Source: Sphingomonas oryzagri (lineage in GTDB: Bacteria; Pseudomonadota; Alphaproteobacteria; Sphingomonadales; Sphingomonadaceae). From it: a stretch of 64,000 nucleotides of DNA. The position numbers and the translations under genes are program-made. The notes below the pieces were generated by a model. It had not been told where the DNA came from and did no database searches. It saw nothing but the letters and a program-made list of their open reading frames with translations. Positions within the stretch are counted from its first letter, which is position 1, and each line of letters begins with the position of its first letter. Positions 1-8,160 of this stretch are shown piece after piece. The stretch spans positions 987,208 through 1,051,207 of the forward strand of contig NZ_JARYGZ010000001.1 in NCBI RefSeq assembly GCF_029906645.1, in the 5' to 3' direction.

Positions 1-1
1 G

Positions 2-826
2 TGCGGCGGGGGCGGGATCCATCATCTCGTCAACGACACGCCGGTGAAGCTCGGCCGCCCTTACACCGTGCGCGGCCAGACCTATGTACCGACCGACGAT
101 CCGAATTACGACCAGATTGGCGAGGCGAGCTGGTACGGCAATCAGGAGCAGGGCAACCACACGGCGAGCGGCGAGACCTTCTATCGCCAGCGCCCCAGCG
201 CCGCGCACAAGACGCTGCCGTTGCCGAGCTATGTCGAGGTGACGCGGCTCGATACCGGGCAGCGTATCCTCGTGCGGGTCAATGATCGTGGACCGTTCGC
301 GCGCGATCGCATCCTCGATCTCAGCAAGGAAGCTGCCGACGAACTGGGTATCGTCCGCGCCGGCCGCGCCATGGTGCGGGTGCGGCGGGTGACGCCCAAG
401 AGCCGCGACCGCGACAAGCTGAGGCGGGGTTATCCGGTGGTGCTGTCCTCGGTCGCGCCCACCGCGACGCCGCCGCGCACCGGGCGGGTTGCGCCCTATA
501 TAGCGCCGACCGTTCAGCAGCCGGTGGCGGTCGCCCCCAGCCCGGAGCCTCTCTACACACCGCCCCAAGCCTATACGGCACCGCCTCAGCGCCGCATCGT
601 CGTCGCCACGCCCGCCGATCCCGACGCCGCCGACGCACTGGCGGCCTCGCTCACGTCCGAGGGCGCGCAGGTTCAGCCGACCGCGAACGGCTACCGCGTC
701 GTCACCGGCCCTTATTCCGATGACGCCAGCCTCTCGGCAGCGCTGGCGCGGTTGCGCGCGCGGGGCTATCAGGGGGCAGCCGTCATCGACGCCACACAAC
801 CACAAGAGCCGAACGGAACACCCTGA
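2..826 (+). CDS. rlpA: RlpA family septal ring lytic transglycosylase (5' end outside window)
   Basis: RlpA proteins are outer-membrane lipoproteins that cleave denuded (peptide-free) glycan strands at division sites. The frame is open from base 2, and the first visible residue is a Cys followed by four Gly, which is where the lipobox cysteine and flexible linker would sit. The signal peptide therefore probably lies just left of the window, and a GTG at 44 is not a believable start. The double-psi beta-barrel core is clear: GEASWYG, then TASGE, then AHKTLPL and VRVNDRGPF, followed by the DLSKEAA segment. A Pro/Ala-rich linker leads to a C-terminal SPOR-like domain (about the last 75 residues), which in this family binds septal glycan. 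The stop lies 2 bases before the next gene's ATG, so the two are probably co-transcribed. Family assignment is firm; enzymatic activity is inferred. Confidence 0.93.
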   Translation, partial: CGGGGIHHLVNDTPVKLGRPYTVRGQTYVPTDDPNYDQIGEASWYGNQEQGNHTASGETFYRQRPSAAHKTLPLPSYVEVTRLDTGQRILVRVNDRGPFARDRILDLSKEAADELGIVRAGRAMVRVRRVTPKSRDRDKLRRGYPVVLSSVAPTATPPRTGRVAPYIAPTVQQPVAVAPSPEPLYTPPQAYTAPPQRRIVVATPADPDAADALAASLTSEGAQVQPTANGYRVVTGPYSDDASLSAALARLRARGYQGAAVIDATQPQEPNGTP

Positions 827-828
827 TC

Positions 829-2025
829 ATGAAGCCTGCCCAGTATGCTGTCGCCTTTCTCGTCGGAACCTCGCTGACGGCGCAGGCCTTCGCCGCGGCC
901 CCTCCGTTCGACACCACGGCGCGCGTAGCCTTCATGCAGGACATGAATTCGGGCGCGATCCTCTACCAGAAGCAGCCCGATTTCCGGATGCCGCCGGCGT
1001 CGCTTGCGAAGATGATGACGGTCTACGTCGCGTTCAGCCTGATCAAGAGCGGCGACCTGAAGCTCGACCAGAAATTCACCATGTCGCCCGAGACGTGGCA
1101 GAAGTGGCATGGCCAGGGCTCGACCATGTTCATTGCTGCGGGCGAGCAGGTGTCCGTGGCGGATCTGCTGTCCGGCATCATCACGCTGTCGGGCAACGAT
1201 GCCTGCGTCGTGCTGGCGGAAGGCATCGCCGGCACCGAGCCGGCCTTCGTCAACCTGATGAACCAGCAGCGTGAAAAGCTGGGGATGAACAACTCTCATT
1301 TCGGCACCGCCAATGGCTGGCCGGACAATGGCGTCACCTATGTGACCGCACGCGATCTCGCGACGCTGGCCGAAGCGACGATCCGCAACTTCCCCGATCT
1401 CTACAAGCAGTTCTACGCGAAGCCGAGCTTCCAGTGGGGCAAGACCATGGGCGGCGCCGACATCAGCCAGGAGAATCGCGATCCGATCCTCGGCAAGGTT
1501 CCTGGCGCCGACGGCCTGAAGACCGGTCATACCGAAGAGGCCGGCTACGGCTTCACCGGATCGGCCGAGCAGAATGGCCGCCGCCTCGTCATGGTGCTGG
1601 CCGGCATGGGCAGCTGGAACGAGCGCGTGAACCAGTCGATCAGCTTCATGAACTGGGGCTTCTCGGCGTGGCGCCTGAAGCCGCTCTTCGCCAAAGGCAA
1701 GCGGGTGGAGACGGCCGAGGTGCAGGGCGGTTCGTCCTCCACGGTCGGCCTCGTCGCGCCGAACGATCTGGCGGTGACGGTGCCGCTCGGCATGGGCGGC
1801 ATCCTCGGCGCCAAGGCCGGCGGCGACGCGCCGCCGATGAAGGTGGTCTATGACGGCCCGATCAAGGCGCCGATCAAGGCCGGTCAGCACATCGCCGATC
1901 TCGTCGTCTCGCCGCCGGGGCAGGATCCGCAGACGCTGCCGCTGGTCGCCGAGAGCGACGTCGGCGAGGCGGGCTTCTTCGGCCGCATCTGGGCGTCGAT
2001 CAAGGCGCTGTTCAGCTGGCTCTAA
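829..2025 (+). CDS. dacC: D-alanyl-D-alanine carboxypeptidase (PBP5/6, peptidase S11)
   Basis: Periplasmic DD-carboxypeptidase that removes the terminal D-Ala of peptidoglycan stem pentapeptides. The protein has 398 residues with an N-terminal signal peptide of about 23 residues ending in an Ala-rich cleavage region. All three penicillin-binding motifs are present: SLAK at 58-61 (nucleophile Ser58), SGN at 121-123 and KTG at 231-233. A C-terminal PBP5-type beta domain is followed by an amphipathic end (FFGRIWASIKALFSWL) that fits the usual membrane anchor of this family. The gene sits directly behind rlpA and 2 bases before tmk, a typical alphaproteobacterial arrangement. The dacC versus dacA/dacF symbol is a guess; the enzyme class is not. 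Confidence 0.93.
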   Translation: MKPAQYAVAFLVGTSLTAQAFAAAPPFDTTARVAFMQDMNSGAILYQKQPDFRMPPASLAKMMTVYVAFSLIKSGDLKLDQKFTMSPETWQKWHGQGSTMFIAAGEQVSVADLLSGIITLSGNDACVVLAEGIAGTEPAFVNLMNQQREKLGMNNSHFGTANGWPDNGVTYVTARDLATLAEATIRNFPDLYKQFYAKPSFQWGKTMGGADISQENRDPILGKVPGADGLKTGHTEEAGYGFTGSAEQNGRRLVMVLAGMGSWNERVNQSISFMNWGFSAWRLKPLFAKGKRVETAEVQGGSSSTVGLVAPNDLAVTVPLGMGGILGAKAGGDAPPMKVVYDGPIKAPIKAGQHIADLVVSPPGQDPQTLPLVAESDVGEAGFFGRIWASIKALFSWL

Positions 2026-2027
2026 GC

Positions 2028-2651
2028 GTGGCGCGGGGGCGTTTCATCGCGCTGGAGGGCGGTGAGGGCGTCGGGAAATCGACTCAGGTCAGGGCCTTGG
2101 CCGCCGCTTTGCGCGGCCGGGGTCATGACGTCATCGAGACGCGCGAACCCGGCGGCAGCGAGGGGGCGGAGGCGATCCGTCGCCTGTTGCTGGAGGGTTC
2201 GGCCGATCGCTGGACGCCGGGCGCCGAGGCCTTGCTGTTCGCGGCGGCGCGGGCGGATCACGTCGCCAAGACGATCCGCCCGGCGCTGGAGGCGGGGCGC
2301 TGGGTGGTGACCGATCGCTTTCTCGACAGCTCGCTCGCCTATCAGGGTGGGACCGGCGGCATCTCGATCGGGCAGCTTCGCCAGCTCCATCAGGTGGGAT
2401 CCGATGGCCTGCTGCCCGATCGGACACTGCTGCTGACGCTGCCTGCGGAGGAGGCCGCGCGGAGGGCCGAGGCGCGCGATCGCGGTGCATCGGATCGGAT
2501 CGGCGGGCGCGATGCGGGCTATCACGCGAAGGTCGCCGAGGGCTTCGCATCGCTGGCGGCCGGCGAGCCGGAGCGTTTCCGCCTGGTCGACGCGCTGGGT
2601 GACGCCGCGACCGTGACCGGGCGCCTGCTCGCGGCGCTGGAGGATCTGTGA
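2028..2651 (+). CDS. tmk: Thymidylate kinase
   Basis: Phosphorylates dTMP to dTDP for DNA synthesis in the cytoplasm. The protein has 207 residues, normal for the family. The P-loop GGEGVGKS is at residues 11-18, followed by the TREPGG motif that contacts the substrate and DRFLDSSLAYQG in the dTMP-binding/LID region. The start is a GTG, 2 bases after the carboxypeptidase stop. The last codons overlap the holB start (GTGA), which indicates translational coupling. The tmk-holB-metG-tatD order is widely conserved in alphaproteobacteria. Confidence 0.96.
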   Translation: MARGRFIALEGGEGVGKSTQVRALAAALRGRGHDVIETREPGGSEGAEAIRRLLLEGSADRWTPGAEALLFAAARADHVAKTIRPALEAGRWVVTDRFLDSSLAYQGGTGGISIGQLRQLHQVGSDGLLPDRTLLLTLPAEEAARRAEARDRGASDRIGGRDAGYHAKVAEGFASLAAGEPERFRLVDALGDAATVTGRLLAALEDL

Positions 2652-3634
2652 GCCTGTACGGCCAGACCGCGCAGATCGCCGCGTTCAAGGAAGCGCGCGC
2701 GTCCGGTCGGATGCACCACGCCTGGCTGCTGACCGGCCCGCAGGGGGTCGGCAAGGGGAGCTTCGCGCGCGCCGCCGCGCTGCGTCTGCTGGCGGACGAG
2801 GCGGGGCCGCCGGTGCGCGATCCGGGGCTGGAGACGCCGCCCGATCATCGCATCGCCAAGCTATGGGAGGCCGGCAGCCATCCCGACGTGATGACGCTGG
2901 AACGGCTCTATCGCGACAAGACCAAGGATTATGCGCGCTCGATCACGGTCGATCAGGTGCGCGGCCTGTCTCGGCTGTTCGCCACCTCGCCCAGTTTCTC
3001 GCCATGGCGGGTGGTGATCGTCGATGCCGCCGACGACATGGAGCGCAACGGCGCCAACGCACTGCTCAAGCTGCTGGAAGAACCGCCGGCCAACTCGCTG
3101 TTTTTCCTGGTCAGTCATGCGCCGGCTCGCCTGCTGCCGACGATCCGATCGCGCTGCCGGGTGCTGCGCTTCGATCCGCTCGGCCCCGCCGACATGGCTG
3201 CCGCGCTACGCGAGGCGATGCCCGAGGCCCAGGACCGAGAGATCGCCGAGCTGGTCGCCACGGGGGACGGCTCCCCCGGCAAGGCCGCGCGTTTCGCCGG
3301 ACTCGACGTGGCGGGACTCGATACCGCCATGGACGCGATTATTCGATCGGGCGATCCTGATAATGGCGGGCGAGTCGCGCTGGCTCGCGAACTGGCGCTG
3401 AAGGCCGCGCAGCCGCGCTATGAAATCCTGCTCGAGCGCCTGCCGACCCGCATCGCCGATGAGGCGAAGAAGCGTGACGGACAGGCGCTTGCCGATGCGG
3501 TGGCCGTGTGGGAGAAGGCGCGCGCCCTGGCCGGGAGCGCGGTGCGCCTCTCGCTCGATCCCCAGGCGACGGTGTTCGAGCTTGCCGGGATGCTCGCGTC
3601 GCTAAACAGAAATGTGGGCCAACCATCTCGATGA
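2648..3634 (+). CDS. holB: DNA polymerase III subunit delta'
   Basis: Clamp-loader subunit (delta') of the DNA polymerase III holoenzyme, an AAA+ ATPase relative. The protein has 328 residues. A degenerate P-loop GPQGVGKG lies at 30-37, [11 protein letters not shown] forms the Walker B/linker region, and [10 protein letters not shown] corresponds to the sensor-1 segment with its arginine. The start is a GTG overlapping the tmk stop by 4 bases. The end overlaps the metG start by ATGA. Its position between tmk and metG supports the call. Confidence 0.93.
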   Translation: MSLYGQTAQIAAFKEARASGRMHHAWLLTGPQGVGKGSFARAAALRLLADEAGPPVRDPGLETPPDHRIAKLWEAGSHPDVMTLERLYRDKTKDYARSITVDQVRGLSRLFATSPSFSPWRVVIVDAADDMERNGANALLKLLEEPPANSLFFLVSHAPARLLPTIRSRCRVLRFDPLGPADMAAALREAMPEAQDREIAELVATGDGSPGKAARFAGLDVAGLDTAMDAIIRSGDPDNGGRVALARELALKAAQPRYEILLERLPTRIADEAKKRDGQALADAVAVWEKARALAGSAVRLSLDPQATVFELAGMLASLNRNVGQPSR

Positions 3635-5142
3635 CCGAGAAATTCTACATCACGACGGCGATCAGCTATCCCAACGGCAAGCCCCATGTCGGCCATGCTT
3701 ACGAAGCGATCGCGACGGACGCCATCGCGCGCTGGAAGCGGGCGCAGGGGCGCGACGTGCGCTTCCTCACCGGCACCGACGAGCATGGCCTGAAGATGGC
3801 GCAGAAGGCCCGCGACCTCGGCATCACGCCGCGCCAGCTCGCCGATGATATGTCGAGCCAGTTCAAGGTGATGGATGACGCCCTGAACATCTCCTACGAC
3901 CGCTTCATCCGCACCACCGATGCGGATCACTATGCCGCCAGCGCCGCCATCTGGGAGGCTATGAAGGCCAAGGGCGACATCTATCTCGGCCGATACGAAG
4001 GCTGGTATTCCGTCCGCGACGAAGCCTTCTACGACGAGAAGGAAATCACCGAGACGGACGGCGTGAAGCTGTCGCCGCAGGGCACGCCGGTCGAGTGGAC
4101 GGTCGAGGAAAGCTGGTTCTTCAAGCTATCCGCGTATGAGAGCAAGCTGCTCGAACTCTATGAGACGCAGCCCGATTTCATTCGGCCCGATACGCGCCGC
4201 AACGAGATCGTCAGCTTCGTGAAGGGCGGCCTGTCGGACCTCTCGATCTCGCGCACCAGCTTCGATTGGGGCGTGCCGGTACCGGACGCGCCGGGCCACG
4301 TGATGTACGTCTGGGTCGACGCGCTGACCAACTATCTCACCGGCGCGGGCTATCCGGGCGACGCCTCGTATTATTGGCCGGCCGACCTGCACGTCATCGG
4401 CAAGGACATCGTGCGCTTTCACACGGTCTACTGGCCGGCCTTCCTGATGTCCGCCGACCTGCCGCTGCCGCGCCAAGTGTTCGGCCACGGCTTCCTGCTG
4501 AATCGCGGCGAGAAGATGTCCAAATCGACGGGCAACATCGTCGATCCGCTGGAGATGGCGGAGGCCTATGGCGTCGATGGCCTGCGCTACTTCCTGCTGC
4601 GCGAGGTCAGCTTCGGGCAGGATGGCAGCTATTCGGATGAAGCCATTGTAACGCGGGTGAATGCCGATCTCGCCAACGGTCTCGGCAACCTCGCCCAACG
4701 CTCGCTGTCGATGATCGCCAAGCAATGTGGTGGCGTGCTGCCGGGCGCGGGAGACGAGCCGGCGCCGGTGCTGCCGTCGGCGCTCCTGCCGCGTATATCG
4801 GAAGCGATGGACGAGCTGGCGCTGCACCGCGCGCTGGAAATCATCTGGGAGGGCGTTGGTGAGGCGAACCGCTATTTCGCCGACATGGCGCCATGGGCGC
4901 TGCGCAAGACCGATCCGGCGAAGGCCGATGCCGTGCTCTACTGGACGGCCGAGGCGGTGCGGCAGCTGGCGATCCTCGTCCGCTGGGTGATCCCGGCGAG
5001 CGCGGACAGGCTGCTCGATCAACTCGGTGTCGCAGCGGACGCGCGCGGTCTCGTGGCGCTCGATACGCCTCTGACGGCCGGTGCCACTCTTCCTGCCCCG
5101 CAGGGTGTCTTCCCCCGGCTGGAGATGCCCGCCGAGGCCTAG
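3631..5142 (+). CDS. metG: Methionyl-tRNA synthetase
   Basis: Charges tRNA-Met and initiator tRNA with methionine. The start is the ATG at 3631, coupled to the holB stop by ATGA; the reading frame stays open further upstream but only as a holB shadow. This gives 503 residues. The class I signatures are HVGH at 19-22 and KMSKS at 295-299. The knuckle region ([14 protein letters not shown]) has no zinc-binding cysteine cluster, and the protein stops after the anticodon-binding helical domain, so it lacks the C-terminal EMAP/Trbp111-type tRNA-binding domain. This is the compact form common in alphaproteobacteria. Confidence 0.96.
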   Translation: MTEKFYITTAISYPNGKPHVGHAYEAIATDAIARWKRAQGRDVRFLTGTDEHGLKMAQKARDLGITPRQLADDMSSQFKVMDDALNISYDRFIRTTDADHYAASAAIWEAMKAKGDIYLGRYEGWYSVRDEAFYDEKEITETDGVKLSPQGTPVEWTVEESWFFKLSAYESKLLELYETQPDFIRPDTRRNEIVSFVKGGLSDLSISRTSFDWGVPVPDAPGHVMYVWVDALTNYLTGAGYPGDASYYWPADLHVIGKDIVRFHTVYWPAFLMSADLPLPRQVFGHGFLLNRGEKMSKSTGNIVDPLEMAEAYGVDGLRYFLLREVSFGQDGSYSDEAIVTRVNADLANGLGNLAQRSLSMIAKQCGGVLPGAGDEPAPVLPSALLPRISEAMDELALHRALEIIWEGVGEANRYFADMAPWALRKTDPAKADAVLYWTAEAVRQLAILVRWVIPASADRLLDQLGVAADARGLVALDTPLTAGATLPAPQGVFPRLEMPAEA

Positions 5143-5175
5143 CCATCGCACGAGCATGGCCCTATCTGCCGGGCC

Positions 5176-5952
5176 ATGCTCGTCGACAGCCATTGCCATC
5201 TGAACTACGCCAAGCTGGTCGAGCGGCAGGGAGAAGTCCTCGCCGCCGCCCGTGCCGCCGGCGTCACCACCATGCTCAACATCTCGACGCGCGAGCGCGA
5301 GTGGGGCGATATCGTCGCCACCGCCGAGCGGGAGCCGGATGTCTGGGCCTCGATCGGCATCCACCCGCATGAGGCGGACGAGCATCCGGACGTCGATACC
5401 GCGAAGCTGGTCGAGGCGGCGCGGCATCCCCGTGTGGTGGGGATCGGCGAGACCGGTCTCGATTATTATTACGATCATAGCGATCGCACCCAGCAGCAGA
5501 CGAGCTTCCGCGCCCACATCGCCGCCTCGCGCGAGACGGGGCTGCCGACGATCATCCACACGCGCGATGCGGAGGAGGATACCTATGCGATCCTTGTCGA
5601 CGAGATGGGGAAGGGGGCATTCCCCGCGCTGATCCATTGTTTCACGGCGAGCCAGGATTTCGCCGACAAGGTGCTGGCGCTGGGCCTCAGCATCTCGATC
5701 TCGGGCATCGTCACCTTCAAGAGCGCGAAGGAACTTCAGGAGGCGGCGAAGACCATTCCGGCCGATCGTCTGCTGATCGAGACCGATTCGCCCTTTCTCG
5801 CGCCCGTGCCGCACCGGGGAAAGCCCTGCGAGCCAGCCTTCGTCGCTGACACCGCGCGCTTCCTGGCCGATCTGCGTGGCGAGCCGGTCGAGCAGTTGAT
5901 GGAAACGACCGCCGTCAACTTCTTCAATCTGTTCACGAAGGCGCGCGCATGA
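5176..5952 (+). CDS. tatD: TatD family metal-dependent hydrolase (DNase)
   Basis: TatD enzymes are TIM-barrel metallo-hydrolases with 3'-5' DNase activity. The protein has 258 residues, and the metal ligands expected for the family are all visible: H6 and H8 (HCH), E92 (GIGETGLDY), H128 (HTRD), H154 (HCF) and D204 (ETDSP). It lies 33 bases after metG, and its stop overlaps the next start by ATGA. The exact biological substrate in this organism is not known. Confidence 0.94.
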   Translation: MLVDSHCHLNYAKLVERQGEVLAAARAAGVTTMLNISTREREWGDIVATAEREPDVWASIGIHPHEADEHPDVDTAKLVEAARHPRVVGIGETGLDYYYDHSDRTQQQTSFRAHIAASRETGLPTIIHTRDAEEDTYAILVDEMGKGAFPALIHCFTASQDFADKVLALGLSISISGIVTFKSAKELQEAAKTIPADRLLIETDSPFLAPVPHRGKPCEPAFVADTARFLADLRGEPVEQLMETTAVNFFNLFTKARA

Positions 5953-6716
5953 GGATCCGGCTGCTGGGTTCTGGCACCTCGTCCGGTGTGCCGCGTATCG
6001 GCAACGATTGGGGCCAGTGCGACCCCAGGGAGCCGAAGAATCGCCGCCGCCGCGCCTCTCTGATCGTCGAGACCGACGAGGTGCGTATCCTCGTAGACAC
6101 CTCGCCCGATCTGCGCGAGCAGCTGCTCGACGCGCAGGCCAGCCGCTTCGATGCGGTGATCTGGACGCACGATCATGCCGACCACACCCACGGCATCGAC
6201 GACCTTCGCCAGATCGTGATCCTCAATCGCGCGGCGGTGGAGGGCTATGCGCGGCCCCATACGCTGAAGTCGATGCAGGAGCGCTTCTACTATGCCTTCG
6301 AGGGCAAGGACGGCTATCCGCCGACGGTCCGCGCCAACGAGCTGCCCGACGATTTCCGCATCGGTGATCTGCGCATCCGGGTGGTCGACCAGCCGCACGG
6401 CGCGATCGAATCGGCAGGGCTGCGCTTCGACTGGAACGGCTATTCGGCGGCCTATGCCACCGATTTCAACGCGCTGACCGATGATATGGCGACGCTCTAC
6501 AAGGGCGTTGACCTGTGGATCCTCGACGCGCTGCGCCGCAAGCCGCATCCGACGCATCCCAGCCTGGACAAGGCGCTCGGCTGGATCCAGCGGCTCAAGC
6601 CCGATCTCGCAGTGCTGATGCACATGGACAACAGCATGGATTATCGTACGCTCGAGGCGGAACTGCCCGACGGGGTAGTGCCGGGTTATGACGGCATGGA
6701 ACTCGATTTCTCCTGA
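5949..6716 (+). CDS. MBL-fold metallohydrolase (PhnP-like phosphodiesterase family)
   Basis: Metallo-beta-lactamase-fold hydrolase of 255 residues. The N-terminus (GSGTSSGVPRIG) and the HDHADH motif at 74-79, which binds two metals, are typical of the PhnP/Lipoyl-YdbX-like group of cyclic phosphodiesterases. A second His cluster occurs in HPSLDKA and MHMDNS. C24 sits where PhnP carries part of an extra zinc site. No phn genes are nearby, and the gene belongs to the tmk-holB-metG-tatD operon, so a carbon-phosphorus lyase role is unlikely. The true substrate is unknown. It ends just before a strong hairpin terminator. Confidence 0.88.
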   Translation: MRIRLLGSGTSSGVPRIGNDWGQCDPREPKNRRRRASLIVETDEVRILVDTSPDLREQLLDAQASRFDAVIWTHDHADHTHGIDDLRQIVILNRAAVEGYARPHTLKSMQERFYYAFEGKDGYPPTVRANELPDDFRIGDLRIRVVDQPHGAIESAGLRFDWNGYSAAYATDFNALTDDMATLYKGVDLWILDALRRKPHPTHPSLDKALGWIQRLKPDLAVLMHMDNSMDYRTLEAELPDGVVPGYDGMELDFS

Positions 6717-6724
6717 CGGAAAAT

Positions 6725-6751
6725 GGCCGGCGCCGGATGACAGCGCCGGCC
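6725..6751. terminator. Bidirectional hairpin terminator between convergent genes
   Basis: Perfect 9-bp stem GGCCGGCGC / GCGCCGGCC (6725-6733 and 6743-6751) with a 9-base loop, starting 8 bases after the MBL-fold gene and 6 bases beyond the stop of the convergent small gene. Reading on the minus strand, the stem is followed by ATTTTCC, so termination there is better supported than on the plus strand. Confidence 0.7.
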
Positions 6752-6757
6752 GGGGGG

Positions 6758-7042
6758 TCAGGGGCTGCAGGGATGGCCCGGATGATCCCATCCGCCGCCG
6801 GGAGGGCCGCCCGGATGACCGTGCCAGCCCCAGCCGGGGTGGCCGCCATCGTGATGGCCCGGATCATGGCCCCAAGCCCATCCGCCACCGCCATGATAGC
6901 TGGAGGACTGGAGAAAGCCGCCCGCCGGCCCGAAGTGGGACGCTGGTGATAGAGGTGCCGTCGATGGACGGATCGATGCCAGGGCAGCGGACGGTAATAT
7001 CGCTGCAGTCAAGGCGCAGACAAACAACGTGGCAGGCCGCAT
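6758..7042 (-). CDS. Small secreted Gly/His-rich protein
   Basis: A 94-residue protein that I do not recognise. Residues 1-22 form a convincing signal peptide (hydrophobic core after MRPATLF, with an Ala-x-Ala-type end at AALA). The mature part is dominated by Gly, His, Pro and Trp, with many HxGG and GH pairs. The start ATG at 7042 is preceded by a perfect AGGAGG ribosome site at 6-base spacing, which strongly supports translation. The stop lies next to a terminator hairpin. A metal-binding or surface role is possible from the His content but is only an inference. Other frames over this stretch lack these features. Confidence 0.72.
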   Translation of the reverse strand: MRPATLFVCALTAAILPSAALASIRPSTAPLSPASHFGPAGGFLQSSSYHGGGGWAWGHDPGHHDGGHPGWGWHGHPGGPPGGGWDHPGHPCSP

Positions 7043-7295
7043 GAAAGCCTCCTACGATTGAGCTACACGACAGTGTGTTGGCGCGACGCGTCCCCAATGA
7101 CGCGCCGCAGCAACAGACATAACATTGCCGGTTTGTAACGGTGAATCGGGTCGTCGCGACTAAACATCGCTCTGTCTAGTCGGGTTAACAGGTGCAATTC
7201 GTGCAGTTGTTAACGCGTGATTTCATTGCGCGCACATGTGCGGCGCAGCGATTTTGTTCGCTGCATGCGTTAACGAAGCTGAGAGGAGCAGTATC

Positions 7296-7369
7296 TGGAG
7301 GCCCGAGCCGGAATCGAACCGGCGTAAACGGATTTGCAGTCCGGTGCGTAACCACTCCGCCATCGGGCC
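7296..7369 (-). tRNA. tRNA-Cys (GCA)
   Basis: A 74-nt tRNA read on the minus strand. The acceptor stem GGCCCGA pairs with TCGGGCC, the discriminator base is T, and CCA is encoded. The T-arm contains GGTTCGATTCC. The anticodon GCA is at complement 7335-7337, in the loop CTGCAAA. The U73 discriminator is the main cysteine identity element and supports the assignment. Confidence 0.97.
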
Positions 7370-7458
7370 GCCAGAGGCGCGCCCAATGCGACGGGGCGCC
7401 GCGCATGTCAATGCGCATCCTCGTTGCGGCGCGTCACGGTTCGCCGTAGAGATCGCCT

Positions 7459-7490
7459 TGCGATATTAGTGTATTGCCAAACTAACACAG
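7459..7490 (+). promoter_or_regulatory. Candidate promoter/operator upstream of the methyltransferase-tolC operon
   Basis: A locally AT-rich stretch between tRNA-Cys and the methyltransferase start contains a TTGCGA (possible -35), a TAACAC about 18 bases later (weak -10) and an inverted repeat TTAGT-N10-ACTAA. This looks like a regulated promoter, but no element is a strong match to a known consensus. Confidence 0.25.
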
Positions 7491-7510
7491 TTGTGCGAGG
7501 GCAAGGAATT

Positions 7511-8140
7511 ATGAGCGAAGCGGATTTCTCGTCGCTGCGGGGCGCCATGGTGTCGAACCAGTTGCGCACCAACAAGGTCACCGATCCGGCGGTGCTCGCC
7601 GCGATGGGGTCGGTGGCGCGCGAACGGTTCGTCGGTGGGAGCCAGGGCGGCGTCGCCTATCGTGACACGATCGTGCCGCTGGGCGAGGGGCGCGGCCTCA
7701 ATCCGCCGATCGCGACCGGTCGACTGCTCAGCCGTGCGCAGCCGCGCGCCGGCGAGAAGGTGCTCGTCGTGGGTTCGGGCACCGGCTACGCGGTGGCTTT
7801 GCTTGCCGAGATGGGCTGTGTCGTCACCGCGCTGGAACAGTCGCCGGCGCTGATCGCGCAGGCGCAGGTGGCCACGGTCGAAGGCCCGCTGGCGGCGGGC
7901 TGGCCGGCGGGGGCGCCCTATGACCTCATCTTTCTGGATGGCGCGGTCGAGCATGTTCCCGATGCGATCGTCGATCAGCTTGCCGAAGGCGGTCGCCTGG
8001 TCGGCGCGATCGACGAGCGCGGGGTGACCCGGCTGGTGATCGGTCGTCGCGTGGCGGGTGGTTTCGGCCTCGATTTCTTCGCCGATGTGGAGACGGCCAC
8101 GCTGCCGGGCTTCGCGCCGGCACCGGCGTTTACGTTCTAG
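7511..8140 (+). CDS. Protein-L-isoaspartate O-methyltransferase-like protein, atypical
   Basis: A SAM-dependent methyltransferase of 209 residues from the ATG at 7511 (AAGGA ribosome site just upstream; the frame is open further left, over the tRNA flank). The N-terminal half resembles PIMT/Pcm: MVSNQLR, then RERFV, then the SAM loop VLVVGSGTGY at 84-93. Genuine PIMTs carry an ISQP-type motif that positions the isoaspartyl substrate. The corresponding segment here, around residues 58-70, reads GEGRGLNPPIATG, so the Ser-Gln pair is missing. Repair activity is therefore doubtful. It lies 20 bases upstream of a tolC-family gene, so a role linked to that outer membrane protein is possible. Confidence 0.82.
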   Translation: MSEADFSSLRGAMVSNQLRTNKVTDPAVLAAMGSVARERFVGGSQGGVAYRDTIVPLGEGRGLNPPIATGRLLSRAQPRAGEKVLVVGSGTGYAVALLAEMGCVVTALEQSPALIAQAQVATVEGPLAAGWPAGAPYDLIFLDGAVEHVPDAIVDQLAEGGRLVGAIDERGVTRLVIGRRVAGGFGLDFFADVETATLPGFAPAPAFTF

Positions 8141-8160
8141 GATATCAACGAGGGGGGAGC

